Assembly (NCBI GenBank): GCA_022702705.1
Contig: CM040427.1
Coordinates: 17,135,625 to 17,199,624 of the forward strand
DNA length: 64,000 nt
Source: Papilionanthe hookeriana x Papilionanthe teres
Lineage: Eukaryota; Streptophyta; Magnoliopsida; Asparagales; Orchidaceae
Reading direction: 5' to 3'
Shown here piece by piece: positions 34,603 to 46,706 of this stretch. The notes under the pieces are model-generated. The model did no database searches. It was given only the letters and a program-made list of their open reading frames with translations, and was not told the DNA's origin. Every line of letters begins with the position of its first letter. Position 1 is the first letter of the stretch. The position numbers and the translations under genes are program-made.

Positions 34603-35773
34603 AGCTACGGTAAGAACTTTAGGAGAATTTTTAGTTGACCTTATAAGGCTTAGATTTTGAAATTGTTGTTTATTATCTAGTGTATTTAATTATTGTGGGT
34701 TTATTTTAAGAAAAATCCATAATACCAAAAATAATTTTGATATATGTCCTATTAGTTAAGTCTTTAGATTTGTATGTATAGTTCAGGAGCTGCAGACCTT
34801 GAACCTTACGACTTAGATCGAGTGAGAATCTTTATGAGGATAATGAATCAGAATAGCTCCATGAATTTATGGTAGAAATTGCGATTCAACAGAATAATGA
34901 ATATTCAAATTTGGACTATCATGCTAGTCAAGGACCCCCAATTAGCGAGGCAAATTCATTTGAACAATTAATTGAGACTAACTATTTTGAAACTACTCAT
35001 GAGATATACAATCCTTTTTCCGATTATTACAACCCAAGTTGGGAAAATCATTCAAACTTTAACTGGAATAATAATTTTGGAGGAGAAAACTATGGGAAGA
35101 TAATCAATTTAATCAAAAATGTAATTGAAATAATCATGGTAATTTTAACGTAGGACCTTCTTTCTCACATCAATTTAACTTCAGCCCGCATAACAAGGAG
35201 AAGTATTTATTGTTAGAGGACGTTATGATTCAAATGGCGAGTTAGCTAGACATTCTAGGGGCCGCAAAAAAAAATATAGAAAACCAATTAGGGTAGATTG
35301 TTAATTCAATTAACAGTTATCTTCCAGAGATTTTACTTAGTGACCCTGCGATCGACTCTAAGGAGAAGAACAGTGAGCAATAAAAAACTACGCAACTAAG
35401 AAGTGGAAGAGAATTAAAGGATATGCTTCAACCAAATGTTGAGTTAAGAAAAGATAAAATTGATTTTAAATACCAATGGAAGAAAGTTATAAGGAATTAA
35501 AAAAACCTATTTCATAAAAAGATAAATATTGAAAAACCACCTCCACCAATTCCTTAGTCTCAAGTAGAAAAATTAGAAGATAACTTGAGACAAAAGAGTA
35601 ATCTAGTAGAAATTAATCCAGAATCTAAATCATCTAGAGAGAATCTGATCCAAAATTTAGAAGATCTTGAATTATCATATAGAGATCCATTTCTTATGAA
35701 TTTTAACGATGAAATGCAAAATGAGAAAATCATTAGAAGAATATTGGATTTAGAAAGAAACATAAGGAAATAA
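34603..35773 (+). pseudogene. Gag remnant of element F
   Basis: A short N-terminal piece (SSGAADLEPYDLDRVR, about 34780) is followed by a gag C-terminal piece (34869-35153) with NPSWENHSNFNWNN, equivalent to NPGWKNHPNFNW of element X. The capsid core is missing, an internal deletion of several hundred bases. Further on, in decayed frames, comes the TTQLRSGREL motif that precedes the protease in Athila elements (about 35390-35425) and a charged coil-like stretch (35585-35773). It stops where the second Harbinger fragment begins, which marks a duplication junction rather than an LTR. Confidence 0.7.
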
Positions 35774-36888
35774 CAGTGCAAATGCTCTTGAAGCATCATA
35801 ACTCCTCAAACTCATCTTTTCTTAAGATTTAAAACAACAAAGCACAAATCCTTAGATTGAACATTAGTAAAAAAGAATATTAGTAATAAACAATTTAACT
35901 TTTATGAAACGGTTAGGCCTTAGAGAACAATGTGTAAACCAAAGAATTTGTTACTACAAGAAGACATTAAACACTATAAAGAAAGTGTTCTTAAATAACT
36001 TTAAACAACGTAATATCAAGCTTGTGTGTGTCACATATGCATATCACATAAAAATTCATCCAGAAGAACCTTAAAAGCCATAGGCTTGATAGAAAAGAGA
36101 AACTTGATTGCCTTCACGGAAATTTCATATGTGTCAAGAACCAATAGCATATAGGTCATCTAGAAGAACCCATAAGGTCAAATATATCTTCATAGACCTC
36201 CAAAAAAATATATATGAATAAAAAATTACATTACATATTATACCCATTGTTGCCTAAAAAAACATCCAAGTGAGAAAGAATACATGTAAAAGAATTGGAA
36301 ATAGTAGATTCCTTACATTGAGATTCAAAATGTACATTATTGAACAAACCAGCAAAATAAAAAATAATAAACATTTTCACAACATATTAAAAATAAAGTA
36401 ACAAAGAAATATACAATGACTCCATTAAACCGCCAATGATGACATCTGTAATTGCTCTCTCAACTCTATCATCTCTTTTGAAACTTCTTTATTCTTATTG
36501 TAAGTCCTAGGAAAATTCCTTTCAGCTAGTGATAAAGATTTTTCTAGGTGATATTCATATTCTTCAGCAGGAACATGTGAATGATCTTCATCAGCTCTAT
36601 CGAAGATATCATTGTGTGAACAATGTTGCTAAATGTAGTTGCAGAAATCCATTGTGGCGACCGAAATTTGTACTTGTTTACAAAACTGATAAGTCGACAT
36701 ATCCCATAAAATGACCCATTTATTTTTCCAAACTCCAAATGTCCTCTCAAGGGCACCATGTAAGGATGAGTATCTCATATTAAACATATAATTCCTACCA
36801 TGAGTGAAATTGTTAGCTCTTTCAAAATCAGGGATATGGTATTTAGTATCAGGAAATGATTTGAGAAACCCTCTTTGTAAGGGGTATC
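35774..36888 (-). pseudogene. PIF/Harbinger transposase 3' fragment, copy 2
   Basis: This is a diverged duplicate of 31508-32628 in the same orientation. On the minus strand it reads YPLQRGFLKSFPDTKYHIPD, FERANN, YMFNMRYSSLHGALERTFGV, WDMSTYQFCKQV and an acidic tail ending near 36430, and it is somewhat better preserved than copy 1 (the K-stop before MFN is absent here). It is only the C-terminal third of a DDE transposase and cannot be functional. It again runs into an F LTR start (36889), the same junction as copy 1. Confidence 0.75.
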
Positions 36889-37645
36889 TGAAACACCTAA
36901 AAATTACCTACATTTTTATATAAATTTCATACTGATTTTTAATGATATTACAATTTGATGAAAGGTATTTTTCATGTTTTTTGGCTTCAGGTACAAGAAT
37001 TAGATTTTTTGAGAAAATTAACTAAAGATGGTACAATTTGGAGCCAAATTGAGCAAGGAGGAAAATTCTAATTTGGCGCAGTTTGATATGTCTTTCTATG
37101 ATTAATCTCCTTCACATTTATCACATATTTTTGAATGAAATTGTACTTAAAAAAATGTTATATTCATGTTTATCTTATAGGTATTACACTTGGAGTGGAC
37201 TGGAGCTAAAATGGGGCGAAACAGAGCCAAACAAAGCGAAATAGGGGTGTTGCCCATAGAGTGGCACCTAGAGGCTAAACATGACGAGAAAATGACGCTT
37301 AGGTGCCACAAAAACTGGCGCCTAAGCACCAGAAACTGTCCAAGACGGTTTTTTGTGCAATTTCAGACGGTTTTAAAAGATTCCAAGCAGCTTTTCAAGC
37401 CCCCAAATAGTTATGCAATGAACCTAGACACTTGGGAAGGCTTTTGGAGTGAAGTGGTGTGTCTCTTGAAGTGAAGAGGTGTGTCTCTTGGAGTGAATAG
37501 GTGTGTATCTTGAATGAGGAGGTAATTGGTTTCTCTTTAAAAAGAGGGTTGGCATCTCTCATTAGAGGGATAATTAAGATGAGTTTTTAGTGAGTTTTGA
37601 GAGAGCTTGACATGTCTCTTCAAATAGGCGTGGGTGTGAGGAGTT
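36889..37645 (+). mobile_element. LTR of element F, copy 2, truncated
   Basis: It starts TGAAACACCTAAAAATTACC and follows copy 1 (32629 onward) to the GACATGTCTCTTCAAATAGGCG region, then ends against LTR D at about 37645. It carries the 27-bp repeat and the GGCGCCTAAGC words (37312-37325). The remaining 1.2 kb of the LTR would lie beyond the nested insertions, outside the window. Confidence 0.8.
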
Positions 37646-40600
37646 TGTCAGTTGTTAAAAGGGTTGGTTTAGATTTAGTTTATATAAATATAGATAGAAG
37701 TTTGAAAAATATAAATTCAATTTTAAAATACGAAATCAAACGAGTTTCAAATATACGATAGTTTAAATAATAAAGCACTACACTACAAGCCATGTATCTA
37801 TCCCAAAGAATGGATATATTTCTTAGGGGTGAGGCTTGATCGAATAAACTAAAGAATCCATGACATCCATTTGGTCTGCGAACCACTTATGTTGTCTGAC
37901 AATTTCCTCTATCTAATATAAAAGAATTAGACAGGGTTTATATTAATATGGGGTCTTTAAGTTTCCTATAAAGGCAATCCCCTACAGTTAATTACATCTT
38001 AAATACTTGAAGTCACCTAAGAAAACTCTTGATATAGATCAGAAAATATTGTATTCATGACTTCCAAAAGGTAGGATCTTCAAGAAAATATGATAAAAGG
38101 AAATCCAATAGATGAGTGGCTCAAATTTCAGAATAATTATTATAGGAATCCAAAGGAAGAGAAAGCTAGGGGAAAGACAGAGATCCAACAAAAGTCTTGG
38201 AATATTTGCAAAACTATCCTATGGTTTGGCTTCGATTTCAGATATTTATTTAATGTTTCAACTTGCCAATTTTGTTATTTAGGGCTTACATTCACTTGAT
38301 CATGTGAATAGCCTGGAAGATTGGAGGATTTATTTCATTCCGGATGACAAACTCGAAACCTAAGGTAAGTTAGAGCTTATATTTCACAATATGGTTATGC
38401 ATAGGCCTAAAGAGATTGAGTGAAGATTTTTGTTGCAGTAGATAGACTACCTTGAAGTCCTTTGGCTTGTTGTTTATTTCTAAGGAGTTTTGTTGTTGAA
38501 GATGGTCGTGCTTCCCACTACGCATTCTCCAAGCTCCTCGTCGTAGCAGGTTTAGTTTAAAGAAATGTCAAATTGAGTAGATGAGAGAAGTGTCATGTTT
38601 CATAAATGGTTTAAACTGAGATTTCTTAATGTCTTATTAGGGAAATAATAAAGTTGATTATAGCGACACCGGTTAAGATCCTACGGTTCCCTCATTCTGA
38701 CACCACTATTTTCTTCAGATTCACTTAGTCCAAATAAATTTACTAAACTCAACTAAATGAGTTCCATACTTTCATTTAGATCGTAAGAAATCTCGTTAGC
38801 TGTCATAGGTTACATCCTCTGAGGTATTCTCGATCATCTGATAAAGGTATTTTAATTTAATTGCAATTGTGATTATAGTTTTGTTTGTGATTAAATTTTG
38901 AATTGTTTTATCTTTTGACTGTTGTGGCAGTGAAATTAATCTTTATCTTATTTTAATTTTGATTTTGGTTTCAGTTTTATGGTTATCCTAAAAGTTCTAG
39001 TTTTCATGCAGGGTGACATTTGTTGTTTAACATGCAAGCTTATAAACAAAAAAGTAAAGGAGGCACTGAAAAGAAGATATTGTAAACTTGTAAAAGCGTT
39101 CCTGTCGAGTCTTCTCGTTCCTCCACCTGAAACTTTAGCATCTTGCAATAAACATTTATAATTTGCAGGAAAGTAAAATCCTATAGATAGGTTCATCACA
39201 GGCCTACAAAATCCTATATCATAACTCCGTGAGTCCTATTTGTTTCATTTGAGAGATGCTTTCCTTTAATAAGTATGATAGGCTCAGTTGTCCTACAAGA
39301 TGTCCAGAAGACTTGTGAAAATATTTAGAGAGTACTTGGATTTTTCACAACCCTTTTGAACTTTCTTGAATTCATTTGAACTTATCATACTAATTAAATG
39401 ATTCATCTATTTCATACCCTTATGCTCAATAAACATTGATGTTTTAACCATCCGAAAAAGTAGGGTTACTATCACTTGATATTTTATTTATGAATTATGT
39501 TAGTAAATGCCTCTAGGGGCAAACTTGATTCATTAAGAATTCTAACTAGTTTTCTTTTTATTGGGCTTGTAGTTTTTCAAAAAGGTTTAATATTAGTTAA
39601 GCTTTCTTTTCTTCAACCTCATTAATCAACTTAATTAAGCCTAGTTCACTACCAATCCCTTAAGGCATTAGTGGATATATTTTTAGAAGAAGAAGTTAAG
39701 TTGATTCTTATGATTATGATTCTTATCAAAATATTGAATTATTATTAAACCACTAATTAGGAGTTTTAGATCATTAAATATCACCTTCCAAATATGAAAC
39801 CCCTATCTTAGGATCATTTAATTTGATTAGCTTCTAAATTAACATAATTAAAGAAGTTACAAATTTATCTTTTAATAGGACAAAATTGAGATTGGTTCCT
39901 ACCACTTATCCCTTCATGATTTTATCATTCCAATTATGTTAATTAAGATCATTCATTACACATTTACCCTTTTAAATAAGCCTAAATATTGATTAAGGCT
40001 AAATTGTTCAAAATTACAACTTTGCCCTAAGGCCTTAATACTTCATAATTAATCAAATTCAACTCAAATGACTACGAAATTTTTATGTTATCCCATTTAT
40101 GAGTCAATTAAAACATCAGAGTAGAAAATGTGATTTTTCAAAATTTTATTTAATTTATATAATTATTTTAATGTAAAATAGGTATTTTCAAAGATAATTT
40201 TATAATTCAATCAAAACACAATATTTATTTTTAAGAAAATTACTAGAGGTTCACCTAGGCTAGGGGACCACTTGGACCAAGTTTTATGATTTTTTTAATT
40301 TTAATTTAATTATTATAATTATTTTAAATTTTGGAGTATTAACTAAATATAAAATATTAATTAATTTGAAAATTAAGTTTTATATTTTTGTTAAATCTCT
40401 CCGAGGTCAGGGAACACATAGAACCAAGATTCATATTTTTGTGTTTTAAAATTTTAATTATTAGAATTATTTTAGTGAGAAATTAAGTAAATTCCATCTT
40501 TAAGCTTTAGAAATTATTTTTAACCCTTTGAAATTTAATATCTTTACTTAGAGGTTTAGGAAAATTATCCCAATTGTTCCTAAGTGATTAGAAGGCAATT

Positions 40601-40886
40601 CAGAATATTTCCATCAATTTTATTAATTTTATAATCTTTATTAATTTTTAATTATTTAAATATTAAAATAATGTTGAAAAATGAAAATTTTAATTCAATC
40701 ACAATTTTATTTTGAAGAGACTACTCTGATCACAGAGATCCCAAAATTAATTTGGTGATTTTTTGAAGTGTATTTTAGTTATTATAATTATATAAATGTC
40801 AAAATGTGATTTAGCTTGGAAGAATCATTTAAGTGTTTAAATTAACTCCAATTGAATTGAAAATTATTATGGTAAGTTTCTCTGAC
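37646..40886 (-). mobile_element. LTR D, giant-LTR family, 3' part
   Basis: On the minus strand its 3' end (TGACA at 37646) has no PBS behind it and is followed by LTR F. It aligns with C from about 55250 back to about 51525, including the GTCCAAGTGGTCC and CTCTGAT-type segments, then stops where LTR E begins. The most likely reading is a solo LTR that was later split by E, with its 5' part beyond the window. Confidence 0.7.
38265..38445 (-). other. Duplicated stem-loop unit in LTR D
   Basis: Two units in LTR polarity, CAAGGTAGTCTATCTACTGCAAC and CGAGTTTGTCATCCGGAATG, each followed by AAATC(T/C)TC and an AT-rich stretch ending in GTAAGCCC or ATAAGCTC. They occupy the place of the units in A and C. 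A TTCAC/GTGAA pair around TGATCA can still form near 38300; the other stem is eroded. Confidence 0.45.
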
Positions 40887-41989
40887 TGGTGGCATCCGGA
40901 GCCGCCCGAGATTTTCTTGAATGTCGATGTCGTTGTTTTGTAGTCGTCACTCTGTTTATCTATAATATTATCTTAATCTTCAATAAATCTTATTTCTTTT
41001 GGATTATGTAAAGGATCCTTAGATAATAAGAAGCTTGAAGAAAGTAAGGGCTAATAAAATTGAAAATAATAGAATAAGAAATGTTGGTGATAATCCCTAT
41101 AAATGGAGATTCTAGAATGCCTTATTCTAGAAATTTTATATAAGGATGATCACATATGAAATTTTGTTAACCAGAGATTTCTAAGTGTGATACCTATCTT
41201 GAGTTCTTAAATCTCCTATAAGAGCAACCTCTTATAGTTAATTACATCTTATACAATTAAAATTATCTAAAAAAACTTTTGATTAATGTTAACACTTATT
41301 TTCTAAGAAGTTTCAAGAACAAGGAAATAAATGTCAACGTTTAATCCTAGGGGTAATATGTCATATTACCCTAATAGTTTGATTTTTGTCAATATCACTT
41401 GTTATGTTGATTTCATTTTTGTTTATTGTTTGTCATTTTGTTGTTGTTTTGTCTTGTAGTTTATTATTTTTTTGGTGGCTATCCTAAAAGATTAGGATTT
41501 TTGACTATCCTAAAAGTTTAGATTTTATTATTTTTTTTGTTTGTCATTTTAATGTTGTTTATATTTTATTTTGTTATGTTTTGTTAATGTCGTTGTTTTG
41601 TTTTGTTGTCATTTGTCCTATGTACACAATGTCGCCCTGCAAAACAGAGTTAGCATGCCCTAATAACATATAAAGTAAATCTAAAGCCGAATTTGTTTTC
41701 AACCAGCAAGAAAAACAATGTCAGAGTAATTCAAAACAAATAATGTCGACTTTATTTTTTTGGTTGATTTGAATATGAGTTAAGTTTTAGATTCAATGTC
41801 ATTTGAATCTAGGGGTTTTAAGTCTAATGTTGATTATACTTAAATAAAATCTAATATAATTTAGAATTTTAGATTTGATGCCATTTGAATCTGAACTCAT
41901 TTGGTTAAGTTTGACTAAATTTAAAGTTGGGTAAAGTTTTAAATTCAATTTTTTTTTAACCTAAAAATGTTTATGTTTAAATCTTAACT

Positions 41990-43140
41990 TCAATGTCATT
42001 TGAATCTAAAAATGTCTGAGTATAGGTTTGACTTAGGCATATTAGACTCAAGTAAAATTTAAATTAGATTCAATTTGGGTTAAATCTAATTTATGTTTGA
42101 ATCAAGTTCAATGTAGGTTGAACCTAAATTAAGTTTGTGTTAGGTTCAAAGTAGATTGAACCTAAGTTGGGTTTAAGTTTAGACTTGGATTCAAATTGGG
42201 TTGAACCCAAGTATAAGTTAAATTTAACTTAAGCTCGAGTAAGATTGAACCTAAGAGGTTTAAGTTTGAATTAGATTCAAGTTGGGTTAAACTTAAGTAT
42301 AGGTTAAGGTTAGGTTCAATGTATGTTGAACCTCAGAGGTTTAAGTTTGATTCATGCTCAAGTTCGGTTGAACCTAAGTTTTGACTTAAGTTCAATTTTG
42401 GTTAAGTTTATGGTTTAGGTAGACTTAGGTTCAATTTGGATTGAACCTAAAGTTTATGTTGAATTAGATTCAATTTGGGTTAAATCTAAAGTTTATGTTA
42501 AGTTAGATTCAATTTAAGTTGAATCTAAAATTCTGTTTAACTTAGGTTTAAGTTAGGTTAGACCTAAGTTATAAGTTTGACTTAACTCCAATGTAGGTTA
42601 AACCTAAAATTTAATATGGTTTGAACTTAAGTTTGGTTTAACTTGGGTTCGAGTTAGGTTGAACCTAAATTAGAAGTTTTGACTTAAGTTCAATATGCTT
42701 GAACTTAAGTTTGGGTTAACTTGGGTTCAAGTTAGGTTGAACCTAAGTTAGAAGTTTTGACTAAAGTTTAATATGGGTTGAACATAAGTTTGGGTTAACT
42801 TTGGTTCAAGTAAGGTTGAACCTAAGTTATAGGTTTTAACTTAAGTTCAGTATGGGTTGAACTCAAGTTTGGGTTAACTTGGGTTCAAGTTAGTTTGAGC
42901 ATAAATTAGAAGTTTTGACTTAAGTTCAATATGGGTTGAACTTAAGTTTGGGTTAACTTGGGTTCAACTAAGTTTTAACCTAAGTTATAAGTTTTGATTT
43001 AAGTTCAATATGAGTTAAACTTAAGTTTGGGTTAACTTGGATTCAAGTTAGGTTGAACCTAAGTTAGAAGTTTTGACTTAATTTCAATATAGGTTGAGCT
43101 TAAGCTTGGTTTGAATTAGGTCCAATATAGATTGAACCTA
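41990..43140. repeat. ~79-bp tandem array in LTR E
   Basis: The part from about 42390 is regular: AGAAGTTTTGACT(T/A)AAGTTCAATATGGG-type units at 42673, 42751, 42909 and 43067, spacing 78-79 or double that. The earlier part has the same GGTTGAACCTAAGTT words at uneven spacing. Confidence 0.8.
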
Positions 43141-43199
43141 AGTTAAGTTTGAGTTAGATCCTAAGTTATGGTTTTGATTTGAGATAGATTTAATTAGGG

Positions 43200-44775
43200 T
43201 TTAGGGTTACTTAAGTCTAATGTAAGTAGGACGTAAGAATTAATTAAGTCTAATTATAATTAAAATTAATTATGATTTAAGATTGTTTAAGCCTAATGTA
43301 AGTAAGTAAGGCTTAAAGGTTAATTAAGTCTAATTAGGGTTAGACTTAATTAGTATTTAAGGTTATTTAAGCCTAATGTAAGTAAGGCTTAAAGGTTAAT
43401 TAAGTCTAATTAGGGTTGGAATTATTTAGGTTTTAAGGTTATTTAAGCCTAATGTAAGTAAAGCTTAAAAGTTAATTAAGTCTAATTAGGATTGGACTTA
43501 ATAAGGTTTTAAGGTTGTTTAAGCCTAATGTAAGTAAGGCTTAAAGGTTAATTAAGTCTAATTAGACATAATTAAGGTTTAAGATTGTTTAAGCCCAATG
43601 TAAGTAAGGCTTAAAGGTTAATTAAGTCTAATTAGGGTTAAACTTAATTATTATGTAAGGTTGTTTAAGCATAATCTAAGTAAGGCTTAAAGTTTAATTA
43701 AGTCTAATTAGGGTTAGACTAAATTAGTATTTAAGGTTGTTTAAGCCTAATGTAAGTAAGGCTTAAGAGTTAATTAAGTCTAATTAGGGTTAGACTTAAT
43801 TAGTATTTAAGGTTGTTTAAGCCTAATGTAAGTAAGACTTAAAGGTTAATTAAGTCTAATTAGGGTTAGAATTAATTAGGTTTTAAGATTTTTTAAGCCT
43901 AATGTAAGTAAGGCTTAAAGATTAATTAAGTTTAATTAGGGTTAGACTTAATTAGAATTTAAGGTTGTTTAAGCCTAATGTAAGTAAGGCTTAAAGGTTA
44001 ATTAAGTCTAATTATTGTTAGACTTAATTGGGATTTAAGGTTGTTTAAGCCTAATGTAAGTAAGGCTTAAAGGTTAATAAAGTCTAATTAGAGTTAGACT
44101 TAATTAGGATTTAAGGTTGTTTAAGCCTAATGTAAGTAAGGCTTAAGGTTAATTAAGTCTAATTAGGGTTAGAATTAATTAGGATTTAAGGTTTTAAGCC
44201 TAATGTAAGTAAGGCTTACGGGTTAATTATGTCTAATTAGGGTTAGACTTAATTAGGTTTTAAGCTTGTTTAAGCCTAATGTATGTAAGACTTAAAGGTT
44301 AATTAAGTCTAATTAGGGTTAGACTTAATTAGCAATAAAGATTGTTTAAGCCTAATGTAAGTAAGTCTTAAAGGTTAATTAAGTCTAATTAGGGTTTGAC
44401 TTAATTAGTATTTATGGTTGTTTAAGCCTAATCTAAGTAAGGCTTAAAGGTTAATTAAATTTAATTAGGGTTAGACTTAATTATTATTTAAGGTTGTTTA
44501 AGTCTAATGTAAGTAAGGCTTAAAGGTTAATTAAGTCTAATTAGGGTTAGAATTAATTAGGATTTAAGGTTGTTTAAGCCTAATGTAAGTAAGGCTTAAA
44601 GGTTAATTAAGTCTAATTAGGGTTAGACTTAATTAGTATTTAAGGTTGTTAAGTATAATGTAAGTAAGGCTTAAAGGTTAATTAAGTCTAATTAGGGTTA
44701 GACTTAATTAGGTTTTAAGATTGTTTAAGCCTAATATAAGTAAGGATTAAAGGTTAATTAAGTCTAATTAGGGTT
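43200..44775. repeat. 76-bp tandem array in LTR E, about 20 copies
   Basis: GCCTAATGTAAGTAAGGCTT recurs at 43291, 43371, 43447, 43523, 43593, 43669, 43745, 43821, 43897, 43973 and on to about 44730. Spacing is 76 bp with occasional 70 or 80. It occupies the place of the 80-bp array of LTR B but has a different unit. Confidence 0.9.
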
Positions 44776-44819
44776 AGACTTAATTACTATTTAAAGTATT
44801 AAGTCTAATGTGGTTAAGG

Positions 44820-45245
44820 CTGAATGGATTAATTAGTTCTAATTGGTTAGACCTAATTAGGGTTTAAGATGATTAAACCTAATTTAGTTAAGTTTAATGG
44901 ATTAATTAGGTCTAATAGGTTAGACCTAATTAGGGTTTAAGATATTAAGCCTAATGTAATTAAGGCTTAATGGATTAATTAGGTCTAATGGGTTAGACCT
45001 AATTAGGATTTAAGATATTAAGCCTAATGTGGTTAAGGCTTAATGGATTAATTAGGTCTAATGGGTTAGACCTAATTAGGGTTTAAGATGATTAAACCTA
45101 ATTTAGTTAAGGTTTAATGGATTAATTAGGTCTAATAGGTTAGACCTAATTAGGATTCAGTATATTAAGCCTAATGTAATTAAGACTTAATGGATTAATT
45201 AGGTCTAACAGGTTAGACCTAATTAGGCTTTGATTTGTTTGAATC
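44820..45245. repeat. 73-bp tandem array in LTR E
   Basis: GGATTAATTAGGTCTAATGG recurs at 44899, 44972, 45045, 45119 and 45192, a period of 73-74. Units contain TTAGGGTTT in several copies. Confidence 0.85.
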
Positions 45246-46700
45246 TAATTTAATTAGGGATTAATTGTCATTTTATCCTAATTGATTAAGGCTCAAACTA
45301 ATTAATTAAGTCTAATGATGATTAGACCTAATTTGGGCTTGTTTGAACCTATTAGTGTTAGGTTCAAATCTTGACTTAACTCATTTTTGAAATGAGCTAA
45401 GTAATGTATGGTTTTAAGGGTTAATTAATTATAAATTTAATAATTAATAATTATTAACCCTAAGAGTTTAAAACGTTATTTTAAATTTTCCAAAGGCTAA
45501 TTTTTTTCATTTTAAGGTTCGTGTCTATCTCCCTAAATTACTTAACCAATTTTCAATTTAATTTCCCATATTTTCATTTTTTTTATAATTATTATTAAAA
45601 AAATTACAAAGCATCATGGAAATTAGGAAACCCTATCCTAGAGAATTTTCCTAGCCTTAGAAAAATCAGGGGATATGTCCAAGGACTTAAAGGTTATTCC
45701 CTAAAACTTTCATACTTTTCTGATTTATAAATAATATTTAAGAATTAAATTACTCCAGAGATTAATTAATTAATTAAAAATTAAATATAAATGGTAAATT
45801 CAAAATTTCAATTCCACATTGTTCTCCAGACTGTCATGAGTCTAAGTGTATTTTTGTCATATTTTTATGATTTTTGTGTGTCAATATATGAATTTTTTAT
45901 TATTTAAGGTTAATCAGCATTTAATTAAACCCTTATCTAAACAAAAATTTTCTAAAGGCGACGAGTGTCCTCGGATCAGTCGAAATGTAGCTGATTCGCT
46001 GTGGATCTTAAAGCAGGGGATCAACTATGATTTAATTAGGTCGTCCATTTCCAAACATGGGAACGGACAATATCCGTTCATCTCCTTCATCTCCTCTGAT
46101 CCCGCAATCCGTCTATGATCTAGGGACAATTTCTCACCAAATTCTTGATGGAATTGAATGGAAATTGTTCCTAAAACTTCATCTGGAGATAGAGAAGCCA
46201 TCTATTGGTGATGATAGGGTTTTGAATTGGTTTGTTTCATAAAGTGTGAAATCCGAGCTCGGTTTGAGTCCAAACATCCATACCTTAGCCTCTGTTGATG
46301 GAGCTTCAATTAAATTGGTTCTGTAGCTTCATGTTGACCTCAAGAAGCTTTCAACCAAGATAATTTGATTTGAAATAGGGTCTTTGTATGACTTTAATCA
46401 AAGGAGGTCATAGTTTGGGCTTGAAGTAGGTTAGAGCCTATGGGGAGACTCGATTTCGATTAAGATCATCTTCATAGAGCTTAAGGAGGCTTTAGGAAGA
46501 ATCATTTTGAGGAATTGATGGTTTTTGTATCAAGCCCAAAATATGTCCTGTTTTCGGGTTATGAAATTGAGGAGGATGGCTCAATTTGGCATGGGTTTGA
46601 CTCCTTAGAGGATGGAGAAGAACTTTGATGTTTAAAGTTTTGGGATTTGGGCAAGGTAGCTAGGTTTCCTATTTTGGCCTCCTCTCCTAGCCTTCTCGGG

Positions 46701-46706
46701 TTTATA
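46701..46706 (-). promoter_or_regulatory. Putative TATA box of LTR E
   Basis: TATAAA on the minus strand, about 1.4 kb from the expected LTR 5' end, in the same relative place as in B. Confidence 0.4.

Noticed and set aside
43200..44775. CRISPR-like or satellite array standing alone
   Set aside because: There are no unique spacers, the host is a plant, and the array sits inside an LTR, bounded by LTR sequence also found in B.
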